64,000 nucleotides of DNA. Origin: Pseudomonas alcaliphila JAB1 (GTDB lineage Bacteria; Pseudomonadota; Gammaproteobacteria; Pseudomonadales; Pseudomonadaceae). The stretch spans positions 4,091,501-4,155,500 of the forward strand of contig NZ_CP016162.1 in NCBI RefSeq assembly GCF_001941865.1, given 5' to 3'. Made by a program: the position numbers and the translations under genes. The notes beneath the pieces were generated by a model. That model worked only from the letters and a program-made list of their open reading frames with translations, was not told where the DNA came from and did no database searches. Each line of letters opens with the position of its first letter. Position 1 is the stretch's first letter. This document shows positions 21,936 to 37,918 of the stretch, one piece after another.

Positions 21936-23273
21936 TCAAGCACAGACTTCGGCAACAATCTTAGCCAATTCATCGGCATAGCCGCGAACCGAGCTTTCCT
22001 CGTCACCTTCGACCATCACCCGCACCAGCGGCTCGGTGCCGGACTTGCGCAGCAGCACTCGACCACGCCCCGCCATGCTCTCGGTCACCCGCGCGCAGGC
22101 TTCCTTCACCGACGGATGCTCGAGCGGATCGACAGCACCGGAGAATCGCACATTGACCAGCACCTGCGGACACTTCTTCAGATCGCTGCGCGCATCAACC
22201 AGGCTCTGACCGCGGCGCTTGAGCGCCATCAAAACCTGCAGGGCCGCAATAATCGCATCGCCAGTCGTGGTGTGCTGGAAGCACACCAGGTGCCCGGAAT
22301 TCTCGCCACCGAGCTGCCAGTTGCGCGCCAGCAATTCAGCGATCACATAACGATCGCCCACATTGGCGCGAATGAATGGGATGTTCAGATCGGCCAGAGC
22401 CAGTTCCAACCCGAGATTGCTCATCAGCGTGCCGACCACACCACCACGCAGCCGCCCACGCTCCTGCAGATCACGCGCAATGATGAACAACAGCTCATCA
22501 CCATCGACCACCGCACCATATTGGTCGACCATCAGCACACGATCAGCATCGCCATCGAAGGCGATACCCAGATCAGCCTGCTGTGCGACCACTTCAGCCT
22601 GCAGCGCGGCAATGTGCGTGGAACCGCAAGCATCATTGATATTGAGACCGTCGGGCTGCGCCGAAATGACTCGAACCTCCGCACCCAGCTCGCGAAATAC
22701 ACTCGGCGCGACCTTGTAGGCAGCGCCATGGGCGCAATCGATGACGATCTTCAGGCCTTTGAAGCTGGTGCCACTGGGCACACTGCCCTTGCAGAACTCG
22801 ATGTAGCGACCGGAGGCATCGTTGATCCGCGAAGCCTTGCCGATCCCGGCGGACTCCACCACGGTCATCGGCTGATCGAGCAACTCTTCGATCATCGCCT
22901 CGACATCGTCCGGAAGCTTGGTGCCTTCGCTGGAAAAGAACTTGATGCCGTTATCGTCATGCGGATTGTGCGAAGCACTGATGACGATACCGGCATCGGC
23001 CTGGAAAGTGCGCGTCAGATAGGCAATGGCCGGCGTCGGCATCGGCCCGAGCAGTTGCACGTCCGCCCCCGCGGCAGCCAGCCCAGCCTCGAGGGCGGAC
23101 TCGAACATGTAGCCAGAGATACGCGTGTCCTTACCGATCAGGATGCGGCACTTGCCCTGCTTGCGAAACGCCATGCCAGCCGCCCAACCGAGCTTGAGCA
23201 TGAAATCCGGAGTAATTGGAAACTGGCCAACGCGACCACGAATACCGTCGGTGCCGAAGTATTTTCTAGCCAT
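21936..23273 (-). CDS. glmM: Phosphoglucosamine mutase
   Basis: Makes glucosamine 1-phosphate for UDP-GlcNAc, peptidoglycan and LPS synthesis. 445 residues with the active-site phosphoserine loop [17 protein letters not shown] (about 97-113), the metal loop [11 protein letters not shown], and the sugar-binding GGENSGH. The start at 23273 is preceded by AGGAAAG, directly abutting repeat copy A. Confidence 0.98.
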   Translation of the reverse strand: MARKYFGTDGIRGRVGQFPITPDFMLKLGWAAGMAFRKQGKCRILIGKDTRISGYMFESALEAGLAAAGADVQLLGPMPTPAIAYLTRTFQADAGIVISASHNPHDDNGIKFFSSEGTKLPDDVEAMIEELLDQPMTVVESAGIGKASRINDASGRYIEFCKGSVPSGTSFKGLKIVIDCAHGAAYKVAPSVFRELGAEVRVISAQPDGLNINDACGSTHIAALQAEVVAQQADLGIAFDGDADRVLMVDQYGAVVDGDELLFIIARDLQERGRLRGGVVGTLMSNLGLELALADLNIPFIRANVGDRYVIAELLARNWQLGGENSGHLVCFQHTTTGDAIIAALQVLMALKRRGQSLVDARSDLKKCPQVLVNVRFSGAVDPLEHPSVKEACARVTESMAGRGRVLLRKSGTEPLVRVMVEGDEESSVRGYADELAKIVAEVCA

Positions 23274-23287
23274 AACGCTTTCCTTGT

Positions 23288-23430
23288 TAGCAGGCTATTG
23301 AAAACTACCTGCGTTGTCTGGCCGTCGTTAAAAACAGCCTCAAAATGCTCATTTACAACACGTAAACTCCGCTTTCTCGGCTGTTTTGCCTAGCCCAGAC
23401 CGCCTCGCCTACGTTTTTAAAAGCCCGCTA
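23288..23430 (+). repeat. Structured intergenic repeat, copy A
   Basis: One of three copies of the same ~145-bp element. The core CTCAAAATGCTCATTTACA ... CGTAAACT ... CGCTTT is shared with copies at 33769 and 52497. Outer arms TAGCAGGCTATTGAAAA and TTTTAAAAGCCCGCTA are self-complementary. Inside, AAAAACAGCC pairs with GGCTGTTTT, and TTTAC with GTAAA. It fills almost the entire folP-glmM gap and its last three bases are the folP stop codon (TAG on the minus strand). Strand is assigned by the core orientation. Confidence 0.88.
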
Positions 23431-24279
23431 TTGCGCCGTTTCAACCGCAGCGATCATGCGCACCACGTCCACCGTTTCGGCGACATCGTGCACACGCAGA
23501 ATATGTGCGCCTTTGGTCAAGGCCAGAGCAGCCAATGCCAGACTACCGTAGAGGCGACCACCAACCTCGTGACCAAGCACCTTGCCGATCATGCTCTTGC
23601 GTGAGACACCAACCAGCAAGGGCCGCCCCAACGCAGAGAGCTCACTCATGCGCTTGAACAGGGCGAGATTGTGCTCCAGGGTCTTGGCAAAACCAAAGCC
23701 CGGATCGAGCAGGATCCGCTCAGCGGGAATACCGGCTGTCGCGCAGGCAGCCATGCGCTCGACGAGAAAATCACGCACCTCAGCGACGATATCCGGATAC
23801 TGCGGATCATCCTGCATGTTGCCGGGCTCGCCGCGCATATGCATCAGACACACCGGCAGACCAGTATCTGCCGCCGCATCCAGAGCACCATCACGTTGCA
23901 ACGAACGCACATCATTGATCAGCCCCGCGCCCAGCCTTGCACTTTCGCGCATGACTGCGGGCGTCGAGGTATCCACGGAAATGATCACGTCGAGCTGACG
24001 GGCGATAGCTTCGACCACCGGCGCAACCCGCTCCAGCTCTTCGGTCGGAGAAACGGCCCGGGCGCCTGGGCGGGTGGACTCACCGCCGATATCGATCAGC
24101 GTCGCACCTGCGGCGACCATCTGCTCGGCGTGACGCAGCGCAGCATCGCGCGCCGTAAAGCGCCCACCATCGGAGAAAGAATCAGGAGTGACATTGAGGA
24201 TGCCCATCACCTGCGGACGGGACAAATCAAGAAGCCGGCTACCACAGGGTAGCCGGCTCAGGTGTTGCGCTTGAGACAT
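23428..24279 (-). CDS. folP: Dihydropteroate synthase
   Basis: Joins p-aminobenzoate to the pterin diphosphate in folate synthesis; the target of sulfonamides. 283 residues with the two family signatures MGILNVTPDSFSDGGR (about 25-40) and IDIGGESTRPGA, plus DPGFGFAKTLEHN and VGVSRKSMIG later. It lies 8 bases downstream of the ftsH stop, so ftsH-folP are likely cotranscribed, as in E. coli. The TAG stop coincides with the outer end of repeat copy A. Confidence 0.97.
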   Translation of the reverse strand: MSQAQHLSRLPCGSRLLDLSRPQVMGILNVTPDSFSDGGRFTARDAALRHAEQMVAAGATLIDIGGESTRPGARAVSPTEELERVAPVVEAIARQLDVIISVDTSTPAVMRESARLGAGLINDVRSLQRDGALDAAADTGLPVCLMHMRGEPGNMQDDPQYPDIVAEVRDFLVERMAACATAGIPAERILLDPGFGFAKTLEHNLALFKRMSELSALGRPLLVGVSRKSMIGKVLGHEVGGRLYGSLALAALALTKGAHILRVHDVAETVDVVRMIAAVETAQ

Positions 24280-24287
24280 ATGAAACC

Positions 24288-26210
<1,923 letters not shown>

Positions 26211-26373
26211 TTAGCTACCCTCTGAAGCAGGCCTCGTGGCGAAGCGGGCTTCCCATGACGACCAATGATATACCGACTAACTTACACCAAACGCCCGCGT
26301 CCCGCAGGCACCGTCTGTAACCCTTTATGAGGTTTCTGCGACTGAGACCGACAGGGCGGACACCAGTTTCAAC

Positions 26374-26997
26374 TCACATCCCGCGAAAACCGCGCGCCAA
26401 CAGATATTGCTCACGGGAGCGATCGCGTGAGGACAGCGGCTTGCGCATCTGCACCTTGTCGAACGTCTCGCGCACCTGCTTGTGGTAGGCGTCGAAACCT
26501 TCACCCTGGAAAATCTTGATCAGAAAATCGCCACCTGGACGCAAGACACGCCCGGCCAGATCCAGCGCCAGCTCGCACAGATACATCGCACGTGCCTGAT
26601 CGGCGGTTCTTACCCCACTCATATTGGGGGCCATATCGGAAATAACAAGGTCCACCGGATTTTCGCCGATGGCCTCGAGAATCTGCGCAAAGACCGCGTC
26701 ATCGGTGAAATCACCCTGAATGAAGGTGACATCGGGAATGCTGTCCATCTCCAGGATGTCGGAGGCGATCAGACGCCCTTTGTCGCCGATCACTCGACTG
26801 GTGACCTGCGACCAGCCGCCTGGCGCGGCGCCAAGATCGACCACGGTCATGCCCGGGCGCAGGATGCGATCCTTCTCCTGGATCTCCAGCAACTTGTAGC
26901 TGGCGCGCGAACGATAGCCGTCTTTCTGCGCCATCTTCACGTAGGGATCATCGAAATGTTCTTTCAGCCAACGCTGGCTGGTCTTGGAACGTGCCAC
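26374..26997 (-). CDS. rlmE: 23S rRNA (uridine(2552)-2'-O)-methyltransferase
   Basis: Methylates U2552 in the A loop of 23S rRNA, a late step of 50S assembly. 207 residues with [22 protein letters not shown] N-terminus, SAM motif [14 protein letters not shown], and the K-D-K-E catalytic set (e.g. [21 protein letters not shown]). Starts with GTG 26997. It neighbours ftsH, as usual, and is divergent from yhbY. Confidence 0.97.
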   Translation of the reverse strand: MARSKTSQRWLKEHFDDPYVKMAQKDGYRSRASYKLLEIQEKDRILRPGMTVVDLGAAPGGWSQVTSRVIGDKGRLIASDILEMDSIPDVTFIQGDFTDDAVFAQILEAIGENPVDLVISDMAPNMSGVRTADQARAMYLCELALDLAGRVLRPGGDFLIKIFQGEGFDAYHKQVRETFDKVQMRKPLSSRDRSREQYLLARGFRGM

Positions 26998-27087
26998 TGA
27001 AACCTCTGACTCAACGGGTCATGAATAACTGCGCGGGCTCGGGTAAGATAGGCGCCGTTTTCCAGACCGAATTAGGTACTAACGATT

Positions 27088-27399
27088 ATGCCGCTCACTC
27101 AAGAGCAGAAGAAACAATTCAAATCTATCGGCCACCACCTGAAACCTGTATTGATCGTGGCTGACAATGGTTTGACCGAGGGCGTGCTGGCCGAACTGGA
27201 CCGCGCCCTGAACGATCACGAGCTGATCAAGGTACAGCTGCGCCTCACCGAACGCGAGGATCGCCAGGCCGCCATTGTAGCCCTGTGCGAAAACGGACGC
27301 GCTGAACTGGTCCAGTCGATTGGCAAGGTCGCCCTGCTCTACCGCAAGAACCCCAAGCCGAATCGCAACCTGTCCAACGTTATTCGTTACCAGGGTTGA
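27088..27399 (+). CDS. yhbY: YhbY/CRS1-domain RNA-binding protein
   Basis: A 103-residue single CRM domain that binds RNA and associates with pre-50S particles in E. coli. The family core is clear: LTQEQKKQFKSIGHHLKPVLIVADNGLTEGVLAELDRAL, then HELIKVQL and the C-terminal GKVALLYRKN. Divergent from rlmE; a TAAGATAGG element in the 90-base gap may be its -10 box. Confidence 0.95.
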   Translation: MPLTQEQKKQFKSIGHHLKPVLIVADNGLTEGVLAELDRALNDHELIKVQLRLTEREDRQAAIVALCENGRAELVQSIGKVALLYRKNPKPNRNLSNVIRYQG

Positions 27400-27429
27400 C
27401 GGCTAAGTGCAGCGCCTGCCCGCTCGACG

Positions 27430-27870
27430 TCAGGCGCCGCGCAATTTACCTGGGACCGGTTGCAGCACCAGCAACAGACCGCAAAAGGCCATCACCAAGT
27501 AACTGAAACGCAGCCAGCGCTCGGCATCGGGCCAGTAACGCAGCACAGCGAAGTAGCTCAGGGCCATGGCCGCAACGGTCAGCAGTAGTTGCCCACGTAT
27601 ATCCCGCAACAGACTCGACAGACCTTCACTGCGCAGCAAGGCAAAAGCCTGCAGCGCAACGCATACCGCTGTCAGACCGACCAGTAGCGGCACCAGCCGC
27701 GTGGCTATCTCCTGCACCAACAGAGGCGCCAGACCGCTTTGGCCGATGGCCGGCAGAATGACGAACTGCAACAACCACAAGCCGCCCACCCAGAGGGTCT
27801 GGGCCAGCTGCCAACTGACGGCAGCCGCCCGAGACGGTTGTTGCGGTTTAGATATGACGGACTTCGACAA
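27430..27870 (-). CDS. DUF4149-type inner membrane protein
   Basis: 146 residues with four predicted membrane segments (roughly 21-42, 55-76, 88-108 and 116-136). The motif [20 protein letters not shown] near the start is typical of the DUF4149 group found next to greA in Pseudomonas. Start is TTG 27870, inside the greA gene (23-base overlap); no ATG or GTG exists earlier in the conserved region, so the exact start is uncertain. Function unknown. Confidence 0.8.
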   Translation of the reverse strand: MSKSVISKPQQPSRAAAVSWQLAQTLWVGGLWLLQFVILPAIGQSGLAPLLVQEIATRLVPLLVGLTAVCVALQAFALLRSEGLSSLLRDIRGQLLLTVAAMALSYFAVLRYWPDAERWLRFSYLVMAFCGLLLVLQPVPGKLRGA

Positions 27871-28320
27871 TCTCGTACTCGATCAGGCCACTGGGAGTCT
27901 GCACCGCAACCACATCGCCTTCATTCTTGCCAATCAAGGCACGGGCGATAGGCGAGCCGACGGAAATCTTGCCCTGCTTGATGTCGGCTTCGTCCTCGCC
28001 AACGATCTGGTAGGTCACGCTTTCGTCTGTTTCGACGTTGGCGATTTCCACCGTGGTGCCGAAGATCACCTTTCCGGTGTGCTCGATGGTGGTGACATCG
28101 ATGATCACCGCGTTCTGCAGACGACCTTCGATATCACGCACACGCGCTTCGACCATGCCCTGCTGCTCACGCGCAGCATGGTACTCGGCGTTTTCCTTGA
28201 GATCACCCAGCTCGCGGGCTTCACCGATGTCCTGACTGAGTTTCGGGCGAACCACCTTGGTCAGGTGCGCCAGCTCTTCTTCCAGGGCGCGAGCGCCCTG
28301 AACGGTCATTGGATATTTGA

Positions 28321-28324
<4 letters not shown>
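27848..28324 (-). CDS. greA: Transcription elongation factor GreA
   Basis: Rescues backtracked RNA polymerase by stimulating transcript cleavage. 158 residues: N-terminal coiled coil ([21 protein letters not shown]...) with the acidic tip [15 protein letters not shown] and C-terminal FKBP-like domain ending [15 protein letters not shown]. The ATG overlaps the carB stop (ATGA), so it is the end of the car operon. Confidence 0.97.
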
Positions 28325-31542
<3,218 letters not shown>

Positions 31543-31578
31543 TTTTTCTCTCTCGAATCCGTAGGTCAGTCGGCGGGC

Positions 31579-32727
31579 TTAGCGGCGCTTGGCCATGGCT
31601 TCGATGAAGCGGTCGAACAGTGGCGCCACATCGTGCGGCCCTGGGCTAGCCTCGGGATGACCCTGGAAGCTGAAGGCGTCCTTGTCGGTGCGCTCGATGC
31701 CCTGCAGGGTGCCATCGAACAGCGACTTGTGGATCGCACGCAGGTTGCCCGGCAGGCTGCTTTCGTCCACAGCGAAACCGTGGTTCTGGCTGGTGATCAT
31801 CACCACACCGCTGTCGAGATCCTGTACCGGGTGGTTGGCACCGTGGTGGCCATGACCCATTTTCAGGGTCTTGGCGCCGGAGGCCAGAGCCAGCAGTTGG
31901 TGGCCGAGGCAGATGCCGAATACCGGAATATCGGTTTCCAGAACGTCCTTGATCGCCTGGATCGCGTAGTCGCACGGCTCGGGATCGCCAGGACCGTTGG
32001 AGAGAAACACGCCATCAGGATTGAGCGCCAGCACGTCGCTGGCCGGAGTTTGTGCCGGCACCACGGTCAGGCGGCAGCCACGCTCGACCAGCATGCGCAG
32101 GATGTTCAGCTTCACGCCGTAGTCATAGGCGACCACGTGGTAAGGCAGCTCGCTGGCCGGAATTTCCGGGTGGCTGTCGGACTGCAGGTTCCAGGTGCTT
32201 TCGCGCCACTCGTAGCGCTCGGTGCAGCTGACTACCTTGGCCAGGTCCATGCCCTTGAGGCCCGGGAAGCTGCGTGCCAGCTCCAGTGCTTTCTCTTCGG
32301 TGGCGTCGTCACCTACCAGGATGCAGCCATTCTGCGAACCCTTTTCGCGCAGGATACGGGTCAGGCGGCGAGTATCGATACCGGCGATGGCGACGGTGCC
32401 GTTGGCTTTCAGGTACTCGTCCAGCGGCTGCTTGTCGCGCCAGTTGCTGGAAATCAGCGGCAGGTCGCGAATGATCAGGCCAGCGGCCCAGACGCGGTTG
32501 GACTCGGCATCTTCCGGCGTGGTACCGGTATTGCCGATGTGCGGGTAAGTCAGGGTAACGATCTGCTGGGCATAGGATGGATCGGTAAGGATTTCCTGAT
32601 AGCCGGTCATGGCGGTGTTGAACACCACCTCTCCGATCGTCTGGCCATCGGCCCCGATGGAATCGCCGCGAAAAATGCTGCCGTCAGCAAGGGCCAAAAT
32701 GGCAGGTTTGGGGGCTGGCTTAGTCAA
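31579..32727 (-). CDS. carA: Carbamoyl-phosphate synthase small subunit (glutaminase)
   Basis: Hydrolyses glutamine and channels ammonia to CarB. The start is TTG 32727 (TTG ACT AAG) because GGAGG lies 5 bases upstream and the conserved text begins there; the longer ORF from 32760 begins in the leader. It gives 382 residues: N-terminal CPSase domain, then a class I glutamine amidotransferase with the catalytic Cys in FGICLGHQ and the His/Glu of GHPEASPG. Behind it is an unusual leader (32745-32852) that looks like a transcription attenuator. Confidence 0.97.
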   Translation of the reverse strand: MTKPAPKPAILALADGSIFRGDSIGADGQTIGEVVFNTAMTGYQEILTDPSYAQQIVTLTYPHIGNTGTTPEDAESNRVWAAGLIIRDLPLISSNWRDKQPLDEYLKANGTVAIAGIDTRRLTRILREKGSQNGCILVGDDATEEKALELARSFPGLKGMDLAKVVSCTERYEWRESTWNLQSDSHPEIPASELPYHVVAYDYGVKLNILRMLVERGCRLTVVPAQTPASDVLALNPDGVFLSNGPGDPEPCDYAIQAIKDVLETDIPVFGICLGHQLLALASGAKTLKMGHGHHGANHPVQDLDSGVVMITSQNHGFAVDESSLPGNLRAIHKSLFDGTLQGIERTDKDAFSFQGHPEASPGPHDVAPLFDRFIEAMAKRR

Positions 32728-32744
32728 GAAGACCTCCGTCTCGA

Positions 32745-32822
32745 TCAAGGCTTGAAGCAAACGCAGGTTGTAAAAAAGCGGGATGACGTGTGAAGGTCAT
32801 CCCGCTTTTTTATTTGAGCCAT
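32745..32822 (-). CDS. Putative 25-residue leader peptide upstream of carA
   Basis: ATG at 32822-32820 opens a 25-codon ORF ([16 protein letters not shown] then FTTCVCFKP) ending with TGA at 32747-32745, 17 bases before the carA TTG. Codons 5 to 17 lie inside the terminator hairpin 32772-32811, so a ribosome translating it would prevent the hairpin from forming. This is the layout of pyrBI-type attenuation. The Shine-Dalgarno is weak (TACGCAGA), so translation is unproven. Confidence 0.5.
   Translation of the reverse strand: MAQIKKRDDLHTSSRFFTTCVCFKP
32772..32811 (-). terminator. Strong hairpin with T run in the carA leader (attenuator or dapB terminator)
   Basis: A perfect 16-bp inverted repeat (AAAAAAGCGGGATGAC / GTCATCCCGCTTTTTT) with an 8-base loop, 45 bases before carA and 107 bases after dapB. 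It is a bona fide intrinsic terminator in the direction of dapB and carA. With no space for a promoter between it and carA other than within the last 45 bases, either carA starts there, or the hairpin regulates read-through. Confidence 0.9.
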
Positions 32823-32832
32823 TCTGCGTAAC

Positions 32833-32852
32833 TTTTAGTGGACACACTAAAA
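32833..32852. promoter_or_regulatory. 8-bp palindrome upstream of the carA leader ORF
   Basis: TTTTAGTG GACA CACTAAAA, a perfect 8-bp inverted repeat with a 4-base loop. It lies just before the leader-peptide start. It could be an operator or the pause hairpin of an attenuator. Confidence 0.55.
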
Positions 32853-32917
32853 CAGGAAGCTTACAGGAAAACCCTTTTTCGGTCCACCCGGTAAGACGCC
32901 TCAGTCACACATTCACA

Positions 32918-33724
<807 letters not shown>

Positions 33725-33768
33725 TCAGCTCCAAGCTGTCACCCCAGCATCACCGGGGCGCTTTGGGG

Positions 33769-33916
33769 TTAACAGGCCGTTGAAAAACTACCTGCGTTGG
33801 CAATACTGCGTCAAAAACGGCCTCAAAATGCTCATTTACAACTCGTAAACTGCGCTTTTTCGGCCGCTTTTTCCTTGTCTTGCCTGCCTCGCCTACGCTT
33901 TTCAACAGCCTGTTAA
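33769..33916 (+). repeat. Structured intergenic repeat, copy B
   Basis: Second copy of the family at 23288 and 52497. Outer arms TTAACAGGCCGTTGAAAA and TTTTCAACAGCCTGTTAA pair with each other; inner arms AAAAACGGCC and GGCCGCTTTTT pair; the central TTTAC/GTAAA hairpin is kept. The right end lies on the dnaJ stop codon (TAA on the minus strand). It occupies most of the dapB-dnaJ gap. Confidence 0.9.
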
Positions 33917-35040
33917 ACGTCGCCGAAGAAGCGCTTTACGCCCTCGAACCAGCCGCTGGCCTTGGGCGAGTGGGAATCGTCACCCTGCAGCGACTTGCGA
34001 AACTCTTCGAGCAACTCGCGCTGGCGCTTGTTCAGGTTGACCGGTGTTTCCACCGCGACCCGACACATCAGGTCGCCAGCCGCGCCACCACGAACAGGCG
34101 CCACGCCCTTGCCGCGCAAGCGGAACAGCTTGCCGGTCTGCGTGCCTTCGGGGATCTTCAGCTTGACCCGACCATCGAGGGTCGGCACTTCCAGTTCGCC
34201 ACCCAGCGCCGCATCGGCAAAGCTGATCGGCACTTCGCAGTACAGATGCTTACCATCACGCTGGAAGATCGCATGTTCACGGACGTTGACCACCACGTAG
34301 AGGTCACCGGCCGGGCCGCCATGCGTACCGGCCTCGCCCTCGCCGGACAGGCGAATGCGGTCACCAGTATCGACACCTGGCGGCACCTTGACCGACAGCG
34401 TCTTGCTCTCTTCCACGCGACCCTGACCGTGACAGCTGCCGCAAGGGTCGGTGATCATCTTGCCGCTGCCATGACAGCGCGGGCAGGTCTGCTGCACGGA
34501 GAAGAAACCCTGCTGCATGCGCACCTGACCGATACCACCGCAAGTGGTACAGGTGACCGGGCTGGTGCCCTTCTTGGCACCCGAGCCATCGCAGGTCTTG
34601 CAGCCGACCAGGGTCGGCACGCGGATGGTCACGGTGGTGCCGCGCACCGCTTCTTCCAGATCCAGCTCGAGGGTGTAGCGCAGATCCGAGCCGCGCTGGG
34701 CACCACCACGCGAGCCGCCGCGAGCACCGCCAAAGAAGTCGCTGAACACATCACCGAAGATATCGGAGAAGTTGGCGCCGCCGAAACCGGCCCCACCACC
34801 GCCACCCATCTGCGGGTCGACCCCAGCGTGGCCGTATTGGTCGTAGGCCGAACGCTTGGCCGCGTCAGAAAGTACTTCGTAGGCCTCGTTGGCCTCCTTG
34901 AATTTCTCTTCGGAGTCTTTGTCGTCCGGGTTGCGGTCCGGGTGATATTTCATCGCCAGGCGCCGATAGGCCTTCTTCAGCTCGGCTTCACTAGCGCCGC
35001 GCTCGACCCCCAGGATCTCGTAATAATCACGTTTTGCCAT
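33913..35040 (-). CDS. dnaJ: Chaperone protein DnaJ
   Basis: Hsp40 partner of DnaK. 375 residues: J domain with the HPD motif (KYHPDRN near 32-38), Gly/Phe-rich linker (about 75-110), a zinc-finger region with four CxxCxGxG repeats ([32 protein letters not shown]) and the C-terminal substrate domain. The stop codon and last base positions coincide with the outer end of repeat copy B. Confidence 0.98.
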   Translation of the reverse strand: MAKRDYYEILGVERGASEAELKKAYRRLAMKYHPDRNPDDKDSEEKFKEANEAYEVLSDAAKRSAYDQYGHAGVDPQMGGGGGAGFGGANFSDIFGDVFSDFFGGARGGSRGGAQRGSDLRYTLELDLEEAVRGTTVTIRVPTLVGCKTCDGSGAKKGTSPVTCTTCGGIGQVRMQQGFFSVQQTCPRCHGSGKMITDPCGSCHGQGRVEESKTLSVKVPPGVDTGDRIRLSGEGEAGTHGGPAGDLYVVVNVREHAIFQRDGKHLYCEVPISFADAALGGELEVPTLDGRVKLKIPEGTQTGKLFRLRGKGVAPVRGGAAGDLMCRVAVETPVNLNKRQRELLEEFRKSLQGDDSHSPKASGWFEGVKRFFGDV

Positions 35041-35148
35041 AGTTGTGCTGCACTCTCAAATTCGTGAGTTCCAGATACGCCGACGCGGGAGAAGGCTCCC
35101 GCGCGGCGAATCCTGCCCGTCGCGAGCGACGGTGGAGCGTAAAGAAGA

Positions 35149-35171
35149 GGCGGCCCGCCGAGCAGGCCGCA
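35149..35171 (-). terminator. Hairpin between dnaK and dnaJ
   Basis: GCGGCC ... GGCCGC stem just after the dnaK stop, followed on the minus strand by TCTTCTTT. It probably reduces read-through from dnaK into dnaJ, a common way to lower DnaJ relative to DnaK. Confidence 0.5.
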
Positions 35172-35175
35172 TCCC

Positions 35176-37092
35176 TTACTTGTTCTCCTTGACCTCTTCG
35201 AACTCAGCGTCGACCACGTCGTCACCGGCATCCTTGGCGTCGCCAGCATCAGCCTGGGCGGCACCGCCCTGCGGCTGCTCGGCATACATCTTCTGCGCCA
35301 GCGGCGTGGTGGCTTCGGACAGTGCGTTCATCTTGGCCTCGATGGCGGCCTTGTCGTCGCCTTTCACGGCCACTTCCAGTTCGCCAATGGCTTTTTCGAT
35401 GGCCGCCTTCTCGTCGGCAGTGGCCTTGTCGCCCGCCTCGGTGAGCATCTTGCGGGTGGCGTGCACCAGTTGATCGCCCTGGTTACGTGCCGTGGCCAGC
35501 TCTTCGAACTTGCGGTCTTCCTCGGCGTTGGCCTCGGCGTCACGCACCATACGCTCGATTTCGTCATCGGACAGGCCGGAGTTGGCCTTGATCACGATGG
35601 ACTGCTGCTTGCCGGTGGCTTTGTCCTTGGCGGACACATGCAGGATGCCGTTGGCGTCGATGTCGAAGGTCACTTCGATCTGCGGCACGCCACGCGGAGC
35701 CGGCGGAATCTCGGCCAGGTCGAACTTGCCCAGCGACTTGTTCTGTGCGGCCTGCTTGCGCTCACCCTGCAGCACGTGAATGGTCACGGCGCTCTGGTTG
35801 TCATCGGCAGTGGAGAACACCTGCGACTTCTTGGTCGGGATGGTGGTGTTCTTCTCGATCAGCGCAGTCATCACGCCGCCCATGGTTTCGATACCCAGGG
35901 TCAGCGGGGATACGTCGAGCAGCAGTACGTCCTTGACGTCACCGGCCAGAACGGCGCCCTGAATGGCAGCACCCATGGCGACGGCTTCATCCGGGTTGAC
36001 GTCCTTGCGTGCTTCTCTGCCGAAGAACTCGGTCACCAGCTTCTGCACCAGCGGCATGCGGGTCTGACCGCCGACCAGGATCACGTCGTTGATCGAACCG
36101 ACATCAATACCCGCATCCTTCAACGCGATACGGCAAGGCTCGATGGTGCGCTGCACCAGGTCTTCGACCAGCGATTCGAGCTTGGAACGGGAGATCTTCA
36201 CGTTCAGGTGCTTCGGACCGGTAGCGTCTGCAGTGATGTACGGCAGGTTGACGTCGGTCTGCTGGCTCGAGGACAGCTCGATCTTGGCCTTCTCGGCAGC
36301 TTCCTTGAGGCGCTGCATGGCCAGCGGGTCGCCCTTGAGGTTCATGCCGGTTTCTTTCTTGAATTCGTCGACGAGGTAGTCAATCAGACGAATATCGAAG
36401 TCTTCACCGCCGAGGAAGGTGTCACCGTTGGTGGCCAACACTTCGAACTGGTGCTCACCATCGACTTCGGCGATCTCGATGACCGACACGTCGAAGGTAC
36501 CACCACCCAGGTCATAGACGATCACGGTGTGGTCGCCCTTGGCCTTGTCCATGCCATAAGCCAGCGCAGCCGCGGTAGGCTCGTTGATGATGCGCTTGAC
36601 GTCCAGACCGGCGATGCGACCAGCATCCTTGGTGGCCTGACGCTGGCTGTCGTTGAAGTAGGCCGGAACGGTGATGACCGCTTCGGTGACTGGCTCGCCC
36701 AGGTAGTCCTCGGCGGTCTTCTTCATCTTCTTGAGAATTTCAGCCGAGATTTGCGGCGGCGCCATCTTCTGGCCGTTCACTTCAACCCAGGCGTCACCGT
36801 TGTCAGCCTTGACGATCTTGTACGGCACCATCTGAATGTCTTTCTGCACGACTTCTTCGTCGAAACGACGACCGATCAGACGCTTCACCGCATACAGGGT
36901 GTTGTGCGGGTTGGTCACGGCCTGACGCTTGGCCGACTGGCCCACGAGGATTTCACCGTCGTTGGCGTAAGCGATGATGGACGGCGTGGTACGAGCGCCT
37001 TCGGCGTTCTCGATTACCTTGACGTTGCCATTTTCCAAAATAGAGACACAGGAGTTGGTGGTCCCCAGGTCGATACCGATAATTTTGCCCAT
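35176..37092 (-). CDS. dnaK: Chaperone protein DnaK (Hsp70)
   Basis: 638 residues. ATPase domain with [14 protein letters not shown] (4-17), [14 protein letters not shown] and the signature [14 protein letters not shown], then the substrate-binding domain and a C-terminal lid with the EEVKENK tail. Preceded by a near-consensus sigma-32 promoter at 37166-37196. Confidence 0.99.
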   Translation of the reverse strand: MGKIIGIDLGTTNSCVSILENGNVKVIENAEGARTTPSIIAYANDGEILVGQSAKRQAVTNPHNTLYAVKRLIGRRFDEEVVQKDIQMVPYKIVKADNGDAWVEVNGQKMAPPQISAEILKKMKKTAEDYLGEPVTEAVITVPAYFNDSQRQATKDAGRIAGLDVKRIINEPTAAALAYGMDKAKGDHTVIVYDLGGGTFDVSVIEIAEVDGEHQFEVLATNGDTFLGGEDFDIRLIDYLVDEFKKETGMNLKGDPLAMQRLKEAAEKAKIELSSSQQTDVNLPYITADATGPKHLNVKISRSKLESLVEDLVQRTIEPCRIALKDAGIDVGSINDVILVGGQTRMPLVQKLVTEFFGREARKDVNPDEAVAMGAAIQGAVLAGDVKDVLLLDVSPLTLGIETMGGVMTALIEKNTTIPTKKSQVFSTADDNQSAVTIHVLQGERKQAAQNKSLGKFDLAEIPPAPRGVPQIEVTFDIDANGILHVSAKDKATGKQQSIVIKANSGLSDDEIERMVRDAEANAEEDRKFEELATARNQGDQLVHATRKMLTEAGDKATADEKAAIEKAIGELEVAVKGDDKAAIEAKMNALSEATTPLAQKMYAEQPQGGAAQADAGDAKDAGDDVVDAEFEEVKENK

Positions 37093-37165
37093 GAATGTTC
37101 TCCCGAAACTTTGATTTTTCCGTCGCCTCGTTTCCCGGGCGCCGGCAGCACTAAAACGCTTGACT

Positions 37166-37196
37166 TAAAAATGGGGTCGTTACTGCTGATTTCAAG
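37166..37196 (-). promoter_or_regulatory. Sigma-32 heat-shock promoter of dnaK
   Basis: Minus strand: CTTGAAA at 37196-37190, 13-base spacer, CCCCAT at 37176-37171 followed by TTTTTA. This matches the RpoH consensus CTTGAAA-N(11-16)-CCCCATnT at essentially all key positions. The -35 element contains the grpE stop codon. Confidence 0.85.
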
Positions 37197-37761
37197 CCTG
37201 CTCGTCGATACTCGGCGGCGGCGTGGTTGGTGCCTTGCTGACCACGACCATGGCCGGGCGCAGCAGGCGACCGTTGAGCAGATAGCCTTTCTGGAACACC
37301 TTGAGCACCGAGTTCGGCTCGGCGTGGATGCTCTCTTCCATGGCCATGGCCTGGTGATGCTCCGGGTTGAACGGCGCACCATGCGGGTCGATGGCTTCCA
37401 GGTTGTAGCGAGCCAGGGTGTCGTGGAACAGCTTGAGGGTCAGTTGCATGCCCTCACGCACGGCCTTGATCGACACATCGTCAGGGCTGGACAGCTCCAG
37501 GCCGCGCTCCAGACTGTCGATTACCGGCAACAGATCGCCGGCGAACTTTTCCAGCGCAAATTTGTGTGCCTTCTCTACATCCTGCTCCGCGCGACGACGC
37601 ACGTTTTGCAGGTCGGCAGCCACGCGCAGCGACTGATCCTGTGCAGCGGCCAGTTGCTCTTCCAGCGTTTGCACGCGAGCAGCCAGGTCGTCACCAGGCG
37701 CCACAGCTTCTGCTGCCTGCGCCTCGGAATTCTGCGTATCCAGGGTCTGTTCGTCAGCCAT
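37192..37761 (-). CDS. grpE: Nucleotide exchange factor GrpE
   Basis: Exchanges ADP for ATP on DnaK. 189 residues from ATG 37761 behind AGGAGA (the longer frame to 37938 overlaps the recN promoter and is rejected). An acidic coiled-coil N-terminus ([19 protein letters not shown]) and the C-terminal beta domain with [14 protein letters not shown] and [22 protein letters not shown] are present. The stop overlaps the dnaK promoter. Confidence 0.97.
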   Translation of the reverse strand: MADEQTLDTQNSEAQAAEAVAPGDDLAARVQTLEEQLAAAQDQSLRVAADLQNVRRRAEQDVEKAHKFALEKFAGDLLPVIDSLERGLELSSPDDVSIKAVREGMQLTLKLFHDTLARYNLEAIDPHGAPFNPEHHQAMAMEESIHAEPNSVLKVFQKGYLLNGRLLRPAMVVVSKAPTTPPPSIDEQA

Positions 37762-37814
37762 GCCTTTCTCCTCTCGAAAAAACTGGCGCGATACCGACTC
37801 GCGCTCCTGCCGCC

Positions 37815-37846
37815 TATATGGAGTCAATTCCACAGCTTTCAAGGGG
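37815..37846 (-). promoter_or_regulatory. Probable sigma-32 promoter of grpE
   Basis: Minus strand CCCCTTGAAA, then a 15-base spacer and CCATATAGG. The -35 is perfect and the -10 (CTCCATAT) is close to CCCCATnT. It lies in the divergent grpE/recN gap. Confidence 0.7.
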
Positions 37847-37879
37847 CAATAGGGAGGATTGCCAGAGAAAGAAAAAACA

Positions 37880-37895
37880 CTGTATAAATAACCAG
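37880..37895. promoter_or_regulatory. LexA (SOS) box upstream of recN
   Basis: CTGTATAAATAACCAG, a CTG-N10-CAG match to the LexA consensus with the AT-rich centre, 24 bases before the recN start. Confidence 0.75.
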
Positions 37896-37918
37896 ACATC
37901 AATTCGGGAGCGTTCGCC

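Noticed and set aside
32728..32760. carA start at 32760
   Set aside because: The extra residues are not conserved and the strong GGAGG fits the TTG at 32727.
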